46,651 bases of DNA. It comes from DASPRG01 sp963796125. Lineage in GTDB: Bacteria > Nitrospirota > Thermodesulfovibrionia > Thermodesulfovibrionales > SM23-35. This document shows positions 26,785 through 35,904 of the stretch, in pieces (the stretch's first letter is position 1; every line of letters begins with the position of its first letter). The notes under the pieces are model-generated. The model had not been told where the DNA came from, made no database searches, and saw nothing but the letters and a program-made list of their open reading frames with translations. Where the stretch lies: assembly GCA_963796125.1 (NCBI GenBank), contig CAWCKM010000027.1:1-46651 (forward strand). Direction: 5' to 3'. The position numbers were made by a program, and so were the translations under genes.

Positions 26785-27741
26785 ATGCCCAGCCAAGATT
26801 TGGTAGTTCAGGTGTCAGAAGAGAGGCAACGGCTTGATACGTTTCTCTCAAAAAAGACCGGAATTACAAGATCTCAAATCCAGAGATTCATAGAAAAAGG
26901 TTTTGTCCTTGTTCATGGGAAAACTATCAGACAGAATTACAGGGTTAAGTCAAAAGACTTTATTTCCCTTGTTATCCCGGAAGAAAAAATAGAGGGACTC
27001 ATTTCAGAGCCAATCCCTTTAGGGATACTATATAGAAATGATCATATTGTTGTAGTAAATAAACCGGCCGGCATGGTTGTTTACCCCTCTGCAGGTCATG
27101 ATCATGGGACTCTCTTGAATGCCCTTCTTTACCACTGCAAAAAACTTGCTTCTGTTGGAGGACCATTGAGACCAGGTGTTGTTCATAGGCTTGATAAAGG
27201 CACATCCGGTGCGATGGTTATTGCCCTCAATGATGAAGCTTACTACAACCTTGTTGAACAATTCAGACTAAGGACTGTTTATAAAAGATATCTTGCTTTA
27301 ATTTACGGAAATCTGAAAGACAGTCAGGGTGAAATAACGCTTATCATAGGTCGTTCTGAATCTGACAGAAAAAAGATGTCAACCCGTGTAAAGAGGGGCA
27401 GAGCAGCGGTAACAACGTGGAAGGTTATGGAAAGGTTTAGAAATGCTTCCCTCATAGAAGTAAGTCTCAGAACAGGAAGAACACACCAGATAAGGGTACA
27501 TTTTGCATCCATAGGACATCCGGTACTTGGAGACAGAACATATGGGAGGAAGATTGAGATTGAAGGTAGAGGTAAGACGAATGTTTTCTTTCCGAGACAG
27601 ATGCTCCACGCAGAATTGTTAGGCTTTGCTCATCCTGTGACAGGGGAATATCTTGAGTTTTCAGCACCTGTACCAGAAGATATGACCGGAAAAATTGAAG
27701 AACTCCGGTATCTGGAATCCGCAACTTCAATGAGCAAATAA
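26785..27741 (+). CDS. RluD/RluA-family pseudouridine synthase
   Basis: The 318-residue enzyme has an N-terminal S4 domain (RLDTFLSKKTGITRSQIQRFIEKG) and the RluA-type catalytic core with VHRLDKGTSGAMVIA (Asp137). LRTGRTHQIRVHFASIGHPVLGDRTYG and LHAELLGFAHPVTGE are also typical. RluD modifies helix 69 of 23S rRNA (U1911, U1915 and U1917) and is the likeliest identity, but RluC or an RluD paralogue cannot be excluded. No ribosome binding site precedes the ATG. TAGAAT at 26774-26779 lies 5 nt upstream of it, suggesting a leaderless or very short-leader mRNA. Confidence 0.92.
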   Translation: MPSQDLVVQVSEERQRLDTFLSKKTGITRSQIQRFIEKGFVLVHGKTIRQNYRVKSKDFISLVIPEEKIEGLISEPIPLGILYRNDHIVVVNKPAGMVVYPSAGHDHGTLLNALLYHCKKLASVGGPLRPGVVHRLDKGTSGAMVIALNDEAYYNLVEQFRLRTVYKRYLALIYGNLKDSQGEITLIIGRSESDRKKMSTRVKRGRAAVTTWKVMERFRNASLIEVSLRTGRTHQIRVHFASIGHPVLGDRTYGRKIEIEGRGKTNVFFPRQMLHAELLGFAHPVTGEYLEFSAPVPEDMTGKIEELRYLESATSMSK

Positions 27742-27806
27742 GGCAAACACGAAAGAAAAGACTTTTGTATAATATGTTTTCAAATAGGGTTTTTTAGGAG
27801 GATTTT

Positions 27807-29165
27807 ATGGGACAAGAATGGAAAGATATCATCGGAGTCAAAGATGGTTCAGTGCAAGTAAGAAACAGGGAAAAACTCAAAATCAATATGGATAGCCTTA
27901 TTGCCAAGGCTGTTTTTGAGGCAGATGAGGGGAAAAGGAAAGCGCTCTTTATCCTTATTAAAGAGATTGCAAAGGCCTGCGGTGCTATCCCTTCATCTAT
28001 TCAAGGGCTCTATGAAGAGATGGGGAGAGAGTATCCTGGTTTTACGGTTCCAGCCATCAATATAAGAGGACTCACTTATGACGTTGCGAGAGCAATTTTT
28101 AGAAAAGCGATGGAGATGAATGTTGGTGCTTTTATCTTCGAAATCGCACGTTCAGAAATCGGTTATACAAAACAGAGACCACTGGAATATGCAGCAGTCG
28201 TTCTTGGTGCTGCTGTAAGGGAAGGATTTGAAGGTCCTGTCTTTATCCAGGGAGACCATTTCCAGCTTGTGAGAAAGAATTATTTGAGTGACCCTGATGC
28301 CGAAACAAAATACATCAGGGGTCTTATTCAAGAGTCCATAGAAGCGGAATTCTATAACATAGACATCGATGCATCAACCCTTGTTGATCTTGATAAACCA
28401 ACGGTAAAGGAACAGCAGAGACCTAATTTTGATAGGACTGCTGAATTGGCGGAGCATGTGCGGTCATTACAACCTTCAGGGATTGATGTTTCTGTTGGTG
28501 GTGAGATTGGTGAGATAGGTGGTAAAAATAGCACCCCTGAAGAACTCATGGCGTTTTTGGATGGTTTCAAAGAGACTTTCAAAGGAACGAAAGGCCTGAG
28601 CAAACTTAGTGTTCAAACAGGTACAGCCCATGGAGGCGTAGTACTTGCTGACGGGAGCCTTGCAAAAGTAAAAATAGATTTCGAAACCCTGAGAGTGTTA
28701 TCAGACCTCGCAAGGAAAAAGTATGGTCTTTCCGGTTGTGTTCAGCATGGTGCATCAACCCTTCCTGAAGAAGCATTTCATATGTTTCCTGAAACGGGAA
28801 CATCAGAAATTCACCTTGCCACAGGATTTCAAAATATGATTTATGATAGCAAGCACCTACCTGCAGAGTTCAGACAGGAAGTTTACGACTTTATCAAGAC
28901 GGAGTATGCAAAGGAAAGGAAGGAAGGACAGACAGAGGAACAGTTTATTTACAGTACCAGGAAGAAGGGGTTCGGACCTTTGAAGAAAAAATGGTGGGAT
29001 TTGCCTTATGAAGTGAAGAATCCGATCATGAAAGAATTGGAATCTCGATTTGCATTGCTCTTTACGAAACTGAAGGTTACTAATACAACTGAGATAGTGA
29101 AAAAGAGTGTCCGATCCGTAATTGTAAAAAAGGGAATCCCTGATTTAACGGAGACCCTATTATAA
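27807..29165 (+). CDS. Class II fructose-bisphosphate aldolase-like protein (long form)
   Basis: The 452-residue protein has class II aldolase features: a zinc-site motif FIQGDHFQ, EIGEIGGKNSTPEEL, TGTAHGGVV, and a phosphate-binding segment near VQHGASTLPEE. These enzymes cleave fructose-1,6-bisphosphate to DHAP and glyceraldehyde-3-phosphate, or run in reverse for gluconeogenesis. It is about 100 residues longer than common FbaA, with an extra N-terminal domain and an extended C-terminal tail. Another ketose-bisphosphate substrate is possible. GGAGG precedes the ATG. It lies 16 nt upstream of a PFK gene, which supports a sugar-phosphate role. Confidence 0.85.
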   Translation: MGQEWKDIIGVKDGSVQVRNREKLKINMDSLIAKAVFEADEGKRKALFILIKEIAKACGAIPSSIQGLYEEMGREYPGFTVPAINIRGLTYDVARAIFRKAMEMNVGAFIFEIARSEIGYTKQRPLEYAAVVLGAAVREGFEGPVFIQGDHFQLVRKNYLSDPDAETKYIRGLIQESIEAEFYNIDIDASTLVDLDKPTVKEQQRPNFDRTAELAEHVRSLQPSGIDVSVGGEIGEIGGKNSTPEELMAFLDGFKETFKGTKGLSKLSVQTGTAHGGVVLADGSLAKVKIDFETLRVLSDLARKKYGLSGCVQHGASTLPEEAFHMFPETGTSEIHLATGFQNMIYDSKHLPAEFRQEVYDFIKTEYAKERKEGQTEEQFIYSTRKKGFGPLKKKWWDLPYEVKNPIMKELESRFALLFTKLKVTNTTEIVKKSVRSVIVKKGIPDLTETLL

Positions 29166-29181
29166 GGAGGGAAATAAAGCA

Positions 29182-30399
29182 ATGCTCAATATTAAGAAAA
29201 TCGGCATTATAACCAGCGGCGGAGACTGTGGAGGTCTCAACGCAGTAATCAAGAGTGTTGCACGGAAGGCATACTCTATGGGAATTGAAGCGGATGTCAT
29301 ACCCAACGGGTATGCAGGTCTTTACAATCTTGTTGACATGGAAAGCCTGGTAAGTCTGACTGCAGAGAGGGTAAGCAGAATAGAGGCATCTCTGGCAGGT
29401 TCAGAGGCAGGCCATTCACGTGTTAAGATCGGGAAAATACAGGATCCCTTAAAATATGAAAGGATTAAGAAGGGACTTAGTAAGTTCAAAATAGATGGTT
29501 TGATAATCAGCGGTGGAGATGATACCGGCAGCGTTGTTGTCGATCTCCTTGCACAGGGTATTCATTGTGTTCATGTTCCAAAGACCATGGATCTGGATCT
29601 TCAACCTTATAGTGTTGGTGGGGATTCAGCAATAAACCGGATTGCTGTTTTAACAAGAGAACTGAAAACAACAGGGATGAGTCATAACCGTATTCTCGTT
29701 ATTGAGGTTTTCGGAAGGTACGTGGGGCATACTGCCTTCAGAGGAGGTATCGGTGCTGAGGCCGATTGTATCCTGATACCGGAGATCCCTGTTGATTTTG
29801 ATATTGTCTACGAAGACATGAAGAAAAGGTTCTTTGACCGAATAGAGAGAAGCGATGTGAGAGCCGGTACCTATATTATTGTTGTCTCTGAAGGCATCAA
29901 AACAGTTACGGGTGAACTCTTATATGATGAGTCTGCAGGAGTTGATGCATTCGGACATAAGAAGCTTGCAGGTGCTGGCAGATATGTCCGGCAACAGCTT
30001 GAGAAGAGACTGAAAAATGATCCTGAGGTAAAAGAATTTATGATGAAAACATGGATGTATGCACCAGGGGTTTACGAAGTTCCGGAGGTGAGAGAAGTAA
30101 CTCCTGGTCATATTATCAGATCCGGACAGAGTTCTGCTTTTGATGTCAATTTTGGAGAAAGGGCAGGAGCTGCAGCTGTCTTACTCCTTATTGAAGGTAA
30201 AAGCGGGAATACCGTTGTCAATGTTACAGGAAATAAAATCTATTATTTACCGACAGCAGAGGCCATAAAAAGGAGAGAAGTGGACGTTACCGAGGTAGCG
30301 CTTTTCGAAAGTCTGGGTACCTGTTTTGGGAGAAAGCCTCAGGAATATAAGTATGAATTATTATTGGAGACAAGCCCAAAAATAGAAAGATATTTCTGA
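29182..30399 (+). CDS. 6-phosphofructokinase, PPi-type active site
   Basis: The 405-residue PFK has the family start IGIITSGGDCGGLNAVI, the catalytic PKTMDLDLQ and the substrate-binding VFGRYVGHTAF. The two donor-site positions that separate ATP from pyrophosphate enzymes read Asp (SGGDDTGS) and Lys (VPKTMD), the PPi-type combination, so a reversible PPi-dependent enzyme is likely. The catalytic Asp of the usual TIDND motif is kept as TMDLD. GGAGGG precedes the ATG 16 nt after the aldolase, so the two are one operon serving glycolysis and gluconeogenesis. It converges on a second PFK gene with an 8-nt gap. Confidence 0.88.
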   Translation: MLNIKKIGIITSGGDCGGLNAVIKSVARKAYSMGIEADVIPNGYAGLYNLVDMESLVSLTAERVSRIEASLAGSEAGHSRVKIGKIQDPLKYERIKKGLSKFKIDGLIISGGDDTGSVVVDLLAQGIHCVHVPKTMDLDLQPYSVGGDSAINRIAVLTRELKTTGMSHNRILVIEVFGRYVGHTAFRGGIGAEADCILIPEIPVDFDIVYEDMKKRFFDRIERSDVRAGTYIIVVSEGIKTVTGELLYDESAGVDAFGHKKLAGAGRYVRQQLEKRLKNDPEVKEFMMKTWMYAPGVYEVPEVREVTPGHIIRSGQSSAFDVNFGERAGAAAVLLLIEGKSGNTVVNVTGNKIYYLPTAEAIKRREVDVTEVALFESLGTCFGRKPQEYKYELLLETSPKIERYF

Positions 30400-30407
30400 T
30401 CTCTCAG

Positions 30408-31492
30408 CTATCTCTCATCTCCAAAACAAATACCGAGAGATTTTGCTGTTTGCACAATATCACTGTCTGGAGTCACCTTTTTCATTTGACCAATTGCGTC
30501 GTCTATTGATACTGCACAGATTTCAGTAGAGCGTAAAGCTACCATCACTCCGGACATGCCAGCCTCGATGAACCTTATTGCAGCTGTGCCGAATCTCAGG
30601 CAGAGAAGCCTGTCAAAGGTGGTAGGAGCACCACCCCTCTGGAGATGTCCGAGAACAATTGCTCTCGTCTCTTTCCCCATTTTCTTTTCAATTGCATCAG
30701 CAACCTTTTGCCCTATCCCGCCAAGCCTGACCTCTCCTCCTGGTTTTTTTTCAATCACCGTTATCTCTCCACCAGACAGGCACAGCCCCTTCTGCTACGA
30801 CAACAATTGCATAATTCTGACCAATAAGCTCAAGTCTTTTTATCTTCTGGCAAACCTTTTCGATGTCAAAAGGAATCTCCGGAATAAGGATAACGTCGGC
30901 TGAACCGGATATCCCTGAATACAACGCTATCCACCCTGTGTATCTTCCCATCACTTCAACAACCATAACCCTGTCATGAGATTTAGCAGTAGTGTGAAGC
31001 TTATCAATAGCTTCTGTGGCTGTATTCACAGCGGTGTCGAATCCAAAGGTGACATCGGTTGCACTGATATCATTATCAATGGTTTTAGGAATGCCGATTA
31101 TGGGCATACCCTTTTTCATAAATTTGCTTGCAATACCCAGGCTGCCGTCACCTCCAATGGCGACAAGGGCATCAAATCCCAGGGTCTTGAAAGTTTGAGA
31201 CTATTGTATCTGAAATATCTGTTTCTGCCACTTTCCCGTCAGGACCTTCTGCAGGATATCTGAAAGGGTTCCCTCTTATTGCTGATCCAAGAATCGTTCC
31301 GCCGACATCTGTAATGTTCCAGACATATTCTGGTGTAAGACGAATAATCTGTTTTGTATCAATGAGACCCTTATAACCGTATTTAATGCCAAAAACTTCC
31401 CATCCTTTTTGATATGCGGCAAGAACTACGCCACGGATGACTGCATTAAGACCAGGGGCATCACCCCCACCAGTGTTGACAGCTATTTTCAT
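30408..31492 (-). pseudogene. 6-phosphofructokinase, ATP-type donor loop, two frameshifts
   Basis: Three reading frames together cover a complete PFK. They run 31492 to about 31195 (AVNTGGGDAPGLNAVIRG), then to about 30772 (AIGGDGSLGIA, IPKTIDNDI, VEVMGRYTGWIAL), then to 30408 (VLGHLQRGGAPTTFDR). The donor loop is GGDG, as in ATP enzymes, while the second position is Lys (PKTID), a mixed type seen in some ATP-PFKs. GAGGTG precedes the ATG at 31492. Breaks lie near 31195 and 30772. All catalytic motifs survive, which favours sequence errors over decay. Confidence 0.85.
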
Positions 31493-31574
31493 TTCTCTGC
31501 ACCTCTCATGTTTAAATGTACTTTATTCATCCATTGCTAACACCTCAGCAAAAGAGGGTTGGCGATTATTTTAC

Positions 31575-32090
31575 TTATCGGAACTCCGTTGCTTCTTCTT
31601 TAGATATGCGCGGAGGGGGATTTGGAACTTTTGACGGATAACCAACTGCGACGATGGCCACAGGTCTTAAGAACTTTTGAAGTTTTAAGATTTCAGACAT
31701 AACATCTTCATCAAAGGCACCGACCCAAACGCTGCCAAGTCCATGCTCATGGGCTGCAAGCATCATGCACATAAGGCTGCAGGAAACATCCTGAATTGAA
31801 TATAAGGAAACGCCCCTCTCTCCATATCTGTTTGATATACGGCTGTCAGTACACCCCACTATTACGAGAGGTGCCTCTGCAAGAAAATGCTGTTTCAATG
31901 CAGCTATGGCAATCATTTTCTTGAGTCCTTCGTTTTTGACAAAATAGAACTTTCTTGCCTGAAGATTCCCTGCACTTGGCGCCCAGATAAGGGCATCAAT
32001 GAGTTTATCGACGATATCATCCGGTATCTCTTTCTTCTGGAAATCACGAATACTCCGGCGTTCTTTAATTGCTTTTGAAATATCCATCAC
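31575..32090 (-). CDS. Nitroreductase-family FMN oxidoreductase
   Basis: The 171-residue protein starts with the family pattern DISKAIKERRSIRDFQKKEI. It continues with LIDALIWAPSAGNLQARKFYFV (FMN and dimer contacts), QDVSCSLMCMMLAAHEHGLGSVWVGAFDE and PVAIVAVGYPSK. Such enzymes use FMN and NAD(P)H to reduce nitro compounds, quinones or flavins; the natural substrate is unknown. It is the short single-domain form. It lies at the 3' end of the long minus-strand gene run, about 43 nt after the small symporter subunit. Confidence 0.88.
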   Translation of the reverse strand: MMDISKAIKERRSIRDFQKKEIPDDIVDKLIDALIWAPSAGNLQARKFYFVKNEGLKKMIAIAALKQHFLAEAPLVIVGCTDSRISNRYGERGVSLYSIQDVSCSLMCMMLAAHEHGLGSVWVGAFDEDVMSEILKLQKFLRPVAIVAVGYPSKVPNPPPRISKEEATEFR

Positions 32091-32133
32091 AGACTAATCG
32101 CGAACTTTCTGTTGTTGTTTTTTATCCTGGTTG

Positions 32134-32241
32134 TCATGTGGTGATTTGTTGCTGAAGAGAATTCGTTTGAATGAGAAGAGAAAGATTCCCTCCAATAAAA
32201 GTCCAGGCGGCTATCATGAATGTCCATCCTTGCCAGTTCAT
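32134..32241 (-). CDS. MetS-like small membrane subunit of the sodium symporter
   Basis: A 35-codon frame begins with an ATG that overlaps the symporter stop codon (ATGA, 32238-32241), so it is translationally coupled. The product has a Trp-rich start (MNWQGWTF), one hydrophobic segment (about residues 6-24, including IAAWTFIGGNL) and a short polar Gln-rich tail. Size, single-TM topology and position match the small MetS subunits that follow neurotransmitter:sodium symporter genes in other bacteria, where they are needed for methionine or alanine uptake. It has no recognisable sequence signature beyond this, so the identity is inferred from context. Confidence 0.65.
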   Translation of the reverse strand: MNWQGWTFMIAAWTFIGGNLSLLIQTNSLQQQITT

Positions 32242-33878
32242 TCTAAAGCTTCTTTCCCCCGACGCTTCCATACAAGCCAAACAGTAATACACATACCTGA
32301 GAAAAGTGTTACAAGGAAGATGCGAATGATCCAAACAGACCATCCCATATCTACTCCTTCCAAAGCCTTCTGGAAAAGAGTACCTTTGAAAAGTGGAAGG
32401 GCAATGTTTTGATAAATCCATGCTGTAAAAATCACGCCGAGAAAAAGGGGCGTGATATATTTAGCCGTGTAGAAAAAAAAGAAAGGAGCCCGAAGGTGTG
32501 CACCACGATGCATTTCGTCCCATATTTTCTTTCCCCCAAAAATCCACATGATGATGACGACTTCTGCAAATGCCAGAAAGGGAGGACCGAATGTCCCGGC
32601 CCAGAAATCCATGACCTGCCATCCTCCACGCAGGTAGATACAGAGATGACTACTCAGAAACCAGAAAATACCCAACAGGATGGCTGCCTTTTCCCTGGTT
32701 ATCCCTATTTCATCTTCTAAAAAGGCGATCATTGGTTGAGCCATTGCAACGATTGAAGTAAACGCTGCCAAGAAAAGGAGTATAAACCAGAGGAAGCCTA
32801 AAAAATTACCACCTGGCAAGAATCCGAAAATAGCTGGCATGGATGTAAAGCCAAGATAAAAGGAACCCTGCGAAGCAATGACCTGTGTTGAAGCAATGCC
32901 AAAAAAAGCTGCTGCTGCAGGGATGGCAATAGATCCACCCATAATGACCTCTGCAAATTCATTGGCTGAAGTAGTGGCAAGTCCTGATAAAACTACGTCG
33001 TCATTTTCACGGAGATAAGAAGCATAACACTGGATAGCGCCAAAACCCAAACTGAGAGTAAAAAAGACCTGTCCTGCAGCTTCCAGCCACGTCTGGACAT
33101 CCAGGAGTACAAAGATCTGCCTTCCGTCACGCTCAATGAACCATTTTGGTTCCCAAAGAAAGGCAAAACCATTCATGGAACTATACTGCTCTGTGACAGG
33201 ATGTCCTAAGGTGAGGACCCGGATAACTAATACTGTCCCGAAAACAAAAAGAATAGGCATTGCAATTTTGGCCATTACTTCTATCCCGCGAGATACACCT
33301 CTGGCAAGTACCCAGATGCTCAAAAGTAAGACAAAGATAAAAACGGCGTAAGTAAAAGACTGTACATGAAGAAATTCCCCATGAGGTATTCCTGTATACA
33401 TATTGCGGAACTCATCAAAAGGCTGCAGAATGACCCTGGAAATTTCCTGAGAACCCATATCCGGATGAAGGGAGGACGGGTTTACTTTGGGTAACAAATC
33501 AAGAAGGCTGTAAATGCCATAACCGAGTGTCCAGCTTCCGATGTAGGTGTAATAAATGAGGATAACGGTAGGAATAAAAAGACCTAATACACCAATATAT
33601 TTAGCAACAGGGTTTTTCCACATGGCCTGGAATATTCCGGGAGTTGTTCCATGCCCTCTGATGCCTCCATAACGGCCTTGAGCCCATTCCAGCCACATAA
33701 GAGGAATCGCCATAAGTATGAGAGAGATGAAATAGGGGATCATGAATGCACCCCCCCCATTACATGCTGCCTTGCCGGGAAATCGAAGAAAGTTTCCGAG
33801 CCCGATAGCATTGCCAGCCATCGCTAATACCAAGCCAATCTTGCTCTGCCAATGCTCCCGCTTTTTATGATTTTTCAT
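32238..33878 (-). CDS. Neurotransmitter:sodium symporter (NSS) family transporter
   Basis: This LeuT-fold protein of 546 residues is a Na+-coupled amino-acid-type transporter of the inner membrane. The TM1 signature is GNAIGLGNFLRFPGKAACNG, followed by GGAFMIPYFISLILMAIPLMW (TM2). About twelve hydrophobic segments can be traced, including the TM6 region LSLGFGAIQCYASYL. It overlaps the end of thiE by 4 nt and is followed by a coupled single-TM subunit. The substrate is unknown, though small-subunit partnerships suggest methionine or alanine. A run of eight G residues encodes the conserved NGGGAF and is in frame. Confidence 0.9.
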   Translation of the reverse strand: MKNHKKREHWQSKIGLVLAMAGNAIGLGNFLRFPGKAACNGGGAFMIPYFISLILMAIPLMWLEWAQGRYGGIRGHGTTPGIFQAMWKNPVAKYIGVLGLFIPTVILIYYTYIGSWTLGYGIYSLLDLLPKVNPSSLHPDMGSQEISRVILQPFDEFRNMYTGIPHGEFLHVQSFTYAVFIFVLLLSIWVLARGVSRGIEVMAKIAMPILFVFGTVLVIRVLTLGHPVTEQYSSMNGFAFLWEPKWFIERDGRQIFVLLDVQTWLEAAGQVFFTLSLGFGAIQCYASYLRENDDVVLSGLATTSANEFAEVIMGGSIAIPAAAAFFGIASTQVIASQGSFYLGFTSMPAIFGFLPGGNFLGFLWFILLFLAAFTSIVAMAQPMIAFLEDEIGITREKAAILLGIFWFLSSHLCIYLRGGWQVMDFWAGTFGPPFLAFAEVVIIMWIFGGKKIWDEMHRGAHLRAPFFFFYTAKYITPLFLGVIFTAWIYQNIALPLFKGTLFQKALEGVDMGWSVWIIRIFLVTLFSGMCITVWLVWKRRGKEALE

Positions 33879-34492
33879 TTCCTATCTTTTAAATAATCCA
33901 TGAACCGACTCGTATTTTCTTCAATATCACCCGTAAGTATTGCCGACGCAACTGCTACAGCATCTATCCCTGTCTGGAGAACGGAACTGATATTTCCAAG
34001 ACCGATACCGCCTATAGCAACTACAGGGATACTCACCTGTTTTTTAACCTCATGAAGCATCTCAATGCCTTTTGGTTTGCCGGCATCTTTTGTTGACGTG
34101 GGGAATACTGGTCCAAACCCAATATAATCAGCACCATTCTTCTCTGCCTCTATTGCCTGCTCAAGACTATGGGTCGAAATACCAATTATCTTGTTTCTAC
34201 CCATTATCTTTCGTGCTTCTTTGAGGGGAAGGTCATCCTGTCCGAGATGCACCCCATCTGCACCCACACAGACTGCAATATCCAGGAAATCATTTATGAT
34301 AAGTACAGCATTATAATCCCTTGTAAGCCTTCTCAGTCTGATTGCTTCTCCGTAAATATCATGCCTCGATCTTTCTTTTTCCCTGAATTGAACCCACCGC
34401 ACACCTCTTGTGAGCACCTTGCGGGTCATATCCTCATAGGAGAGCCCTGATACTTTTTGGTCAGTAATGAAACACAATCCGCCGAGATACAT
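33875..34492 (-). CDS. thiE: Thiamine phosphate synthase
   Basis: ThiE joins HMP-pyrophosphate and thiazole phosphate to make thiamine monophosphate. The 205-residue TIM barrel shows WVQFREKERSRHD, ADGVHLGQDDLPLKEAR (Mg-pyrophosphate loop), YIGFGPVFPTSTKDAG and PVVAIGGIGLGNISSVL. It begins 49 nt after accC and overlaps the symporter start by 4 nt. No TPP riboswitch is visible upstream; expression probably follows the operon. Its place among acetyl-CoA carboxylase and transporter genes is not explained by pathway logic. Confidence 0.93.
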   Translation of the reverse strand: MYLGGLCFITDQKVSGLSYEDMTRKVLTRGVRWVQFREKERSRHDIYGEAIRLRRLTRDYNAVLIINDFLDIAVCVGADGVHLGQDDLPLKEARKIMGRNKIIGISTHSLEQAIEAEKNGADYIGFGPVFPTSTKDAGKPKGIEMLHEVKKQVSIPVVAIGGIGLGNISSVLQTGIDAVAVASAILTGDIEENTSRFMDYLKDRK

Positions 34493-34541
34493 AAAAGGAA
34501 AAATAAATGTTTAATCCTTTGTAACTGACGGGGAAGGTTCT

Positions 34542-35897
34542 TTATGGGACTGAGCCATTTATCTTCTCGACAAAGGTTGTATTGAAATCACCCTTTATAA
34601 AATCAGGATTGTTAAGGACCTTCTTGTGAAACGGAATAGTTGTTTTTACACCTTCAATGATAAACTCATCAAGGGCACGCCGCATTCGAGCAATAGACTC
34701 TTCCCTGGTTTTTGCGTGAACGATAAGTTTGGCAATAAGAGAATCATATTGAGAAGGTACAACGTAGCCGCTATATATTGCTGTGTCTATCCTGACACCC
34801 GGCCCTCCAGGGAGCGAGAGGTATGTAATTTTTCCTGGTGAGGGGATAAACCTTTCAGGATCTTCCGCGTTAATCCTGCATTCAATAGCGTGTCCTGACG
34901 TTCTTATCTGAGCCTGCTTGTATTCTAAAGGCAATCCTGCTGCAAGTTTTATCTGCTCTTTTATTATGTCAACGCCTGTAATCTCCTCAGTTACGGGGTG
35001 TTCAACCTGAATGCGTGTATTCATTTCCATGAAATAGATATTGCTGTCATGATTGACAATAAATTCGACCGTTCCTACGTTTCGATATCGTATGGCCCGG
35101 GCAGCCTTAACTCCTAATTCTCCGATCTTCTTTCTGAACTTTTCGGATGTTGAGATAGGAGATGGAGATTCTTCAATCAGTTTTTGATGTCTCCTCTGTA
35201 TTGAACAGTCTCTTTCATGCAGATGGATGATGTTGCCTTTATTGTCAGCTATAATCTGGACTTCAATGTGTCTTGCCTCTGGTATGTATTTTTCTACATA
35301 AAGCTCGCTATTGCCGAAGGCAGTCAGCGCTTCTCTCTGAGCAACGTAAAGAGCCTGCTCGAGATCTTTCTCCTCTTTCACAATTCTCATCCCGTGGCCT
35401 CCCCCACCTGCAGAAGCCTTGATTATTACAGGGAAACCAATTTTCTTTGAGGCCTTCATAGCCATTTCTTCTGTCGTAACCGGACCGTCACTACCAGGCA
35501 CAACCGGCACACCCTTCCTTTTCATTATCTGCCTTGCCTTTGCCTTGTCACCACCGAGTCTTATATTCTCAGGCGTTGGCCCTATGAATGTGAGACCTGA
35601 AGTGATACATGCCTCAGCAAAATGATGATTCTCGGACAAAAAACCATAGCCAGGATGAATGGCATCCGAATCTGTTATCTCAGCAGCACTCAATATGGCA
35701 GGGATATTCAGATAACTCTGGGTTGGGTTTGCAGGCCCTATGCAAACAGATTCGTCTGCAAGTCTGACATGGAGAGAGTCTTTTTCCACATCTGAGTAAA
35801 CAGCAACAGTCCTTATGTCGAGTTCCTTGCTGGCACGAATGACTCTGACGGCAATTTCACCACGACTCGCTATCAAGATCTTCTTGAATAGTTTCAT
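34542..35897 (-). CDS. accC: Acetyl-CoA carboxylase biotin carboxylase subunit
   Basis: AccC carboxylates the biotin on AccB with ATP and bicarbonate. The 451 residues have the N-terminal KILIASRGEIAVRVIRA, the ATP-grasp loop KASAGGGGHGMR, the HIEVQIIADNKGNIIHLHERDCS stretch, and the catalytic EMNTRIQVEHPVTE (Arg in the QVEHP region). It lies 93 nt downstream of accB, separated by a dispersed repeat. The two form the BC-BCCP pair for fatty acid synthesis, although a pyruvate or oxaloacetate carboxylase role for the biotin carboxylase is possible. Confidence 0.95.
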   Translation of the reverse strand: MKLFKKILIASRGEIAVRVIRASKELDIRTVAVYSDVEKDSLHVRLADESVCIGPANPTQSYLNIPAILSAAEITDSDAIHPGYGFLSENHHFAEACITSGLTFIGPTPENIRLGGDKAKARQIMKRKGVPVVPGSDGPVTTEEMAMKASKKIGFPVIIKASAGGGGHGMRIVKEEKDLEQALYVAQREALTAFGNSELYVEKYIPEARHIEVQIIADNKGNIIHLHERDCSIQRRHQKLIEESPSPISTSEKFRKKIGELGVKAARAIRYRNVGTVEFIVNHDSNIYFMEMNTRIQVEHPVTEEITGVDIIKEQIKLAAGLPLEYKQAQIRTSGHAIECRINAEDPERFIPSPGKITYLSLPGGPGVRIDTAIYSGYVVPSQYDSLIAKLIVHAKTREESIARMRRALDEFIIEGVKTTIPFHKKVLNNPDFIKGDFNTTFVEKINGSVP

Positions 35898-35904
35898 CTT
35901 AATC

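Noticed and set aside
33745..33765. Run of eight C (G on the coding strand) in the symporter as a phase-variation switch
   Set aside because: It encodes the conserved NGGGAF motif in frame, so glycine codons explain it; no evidence of length variation.
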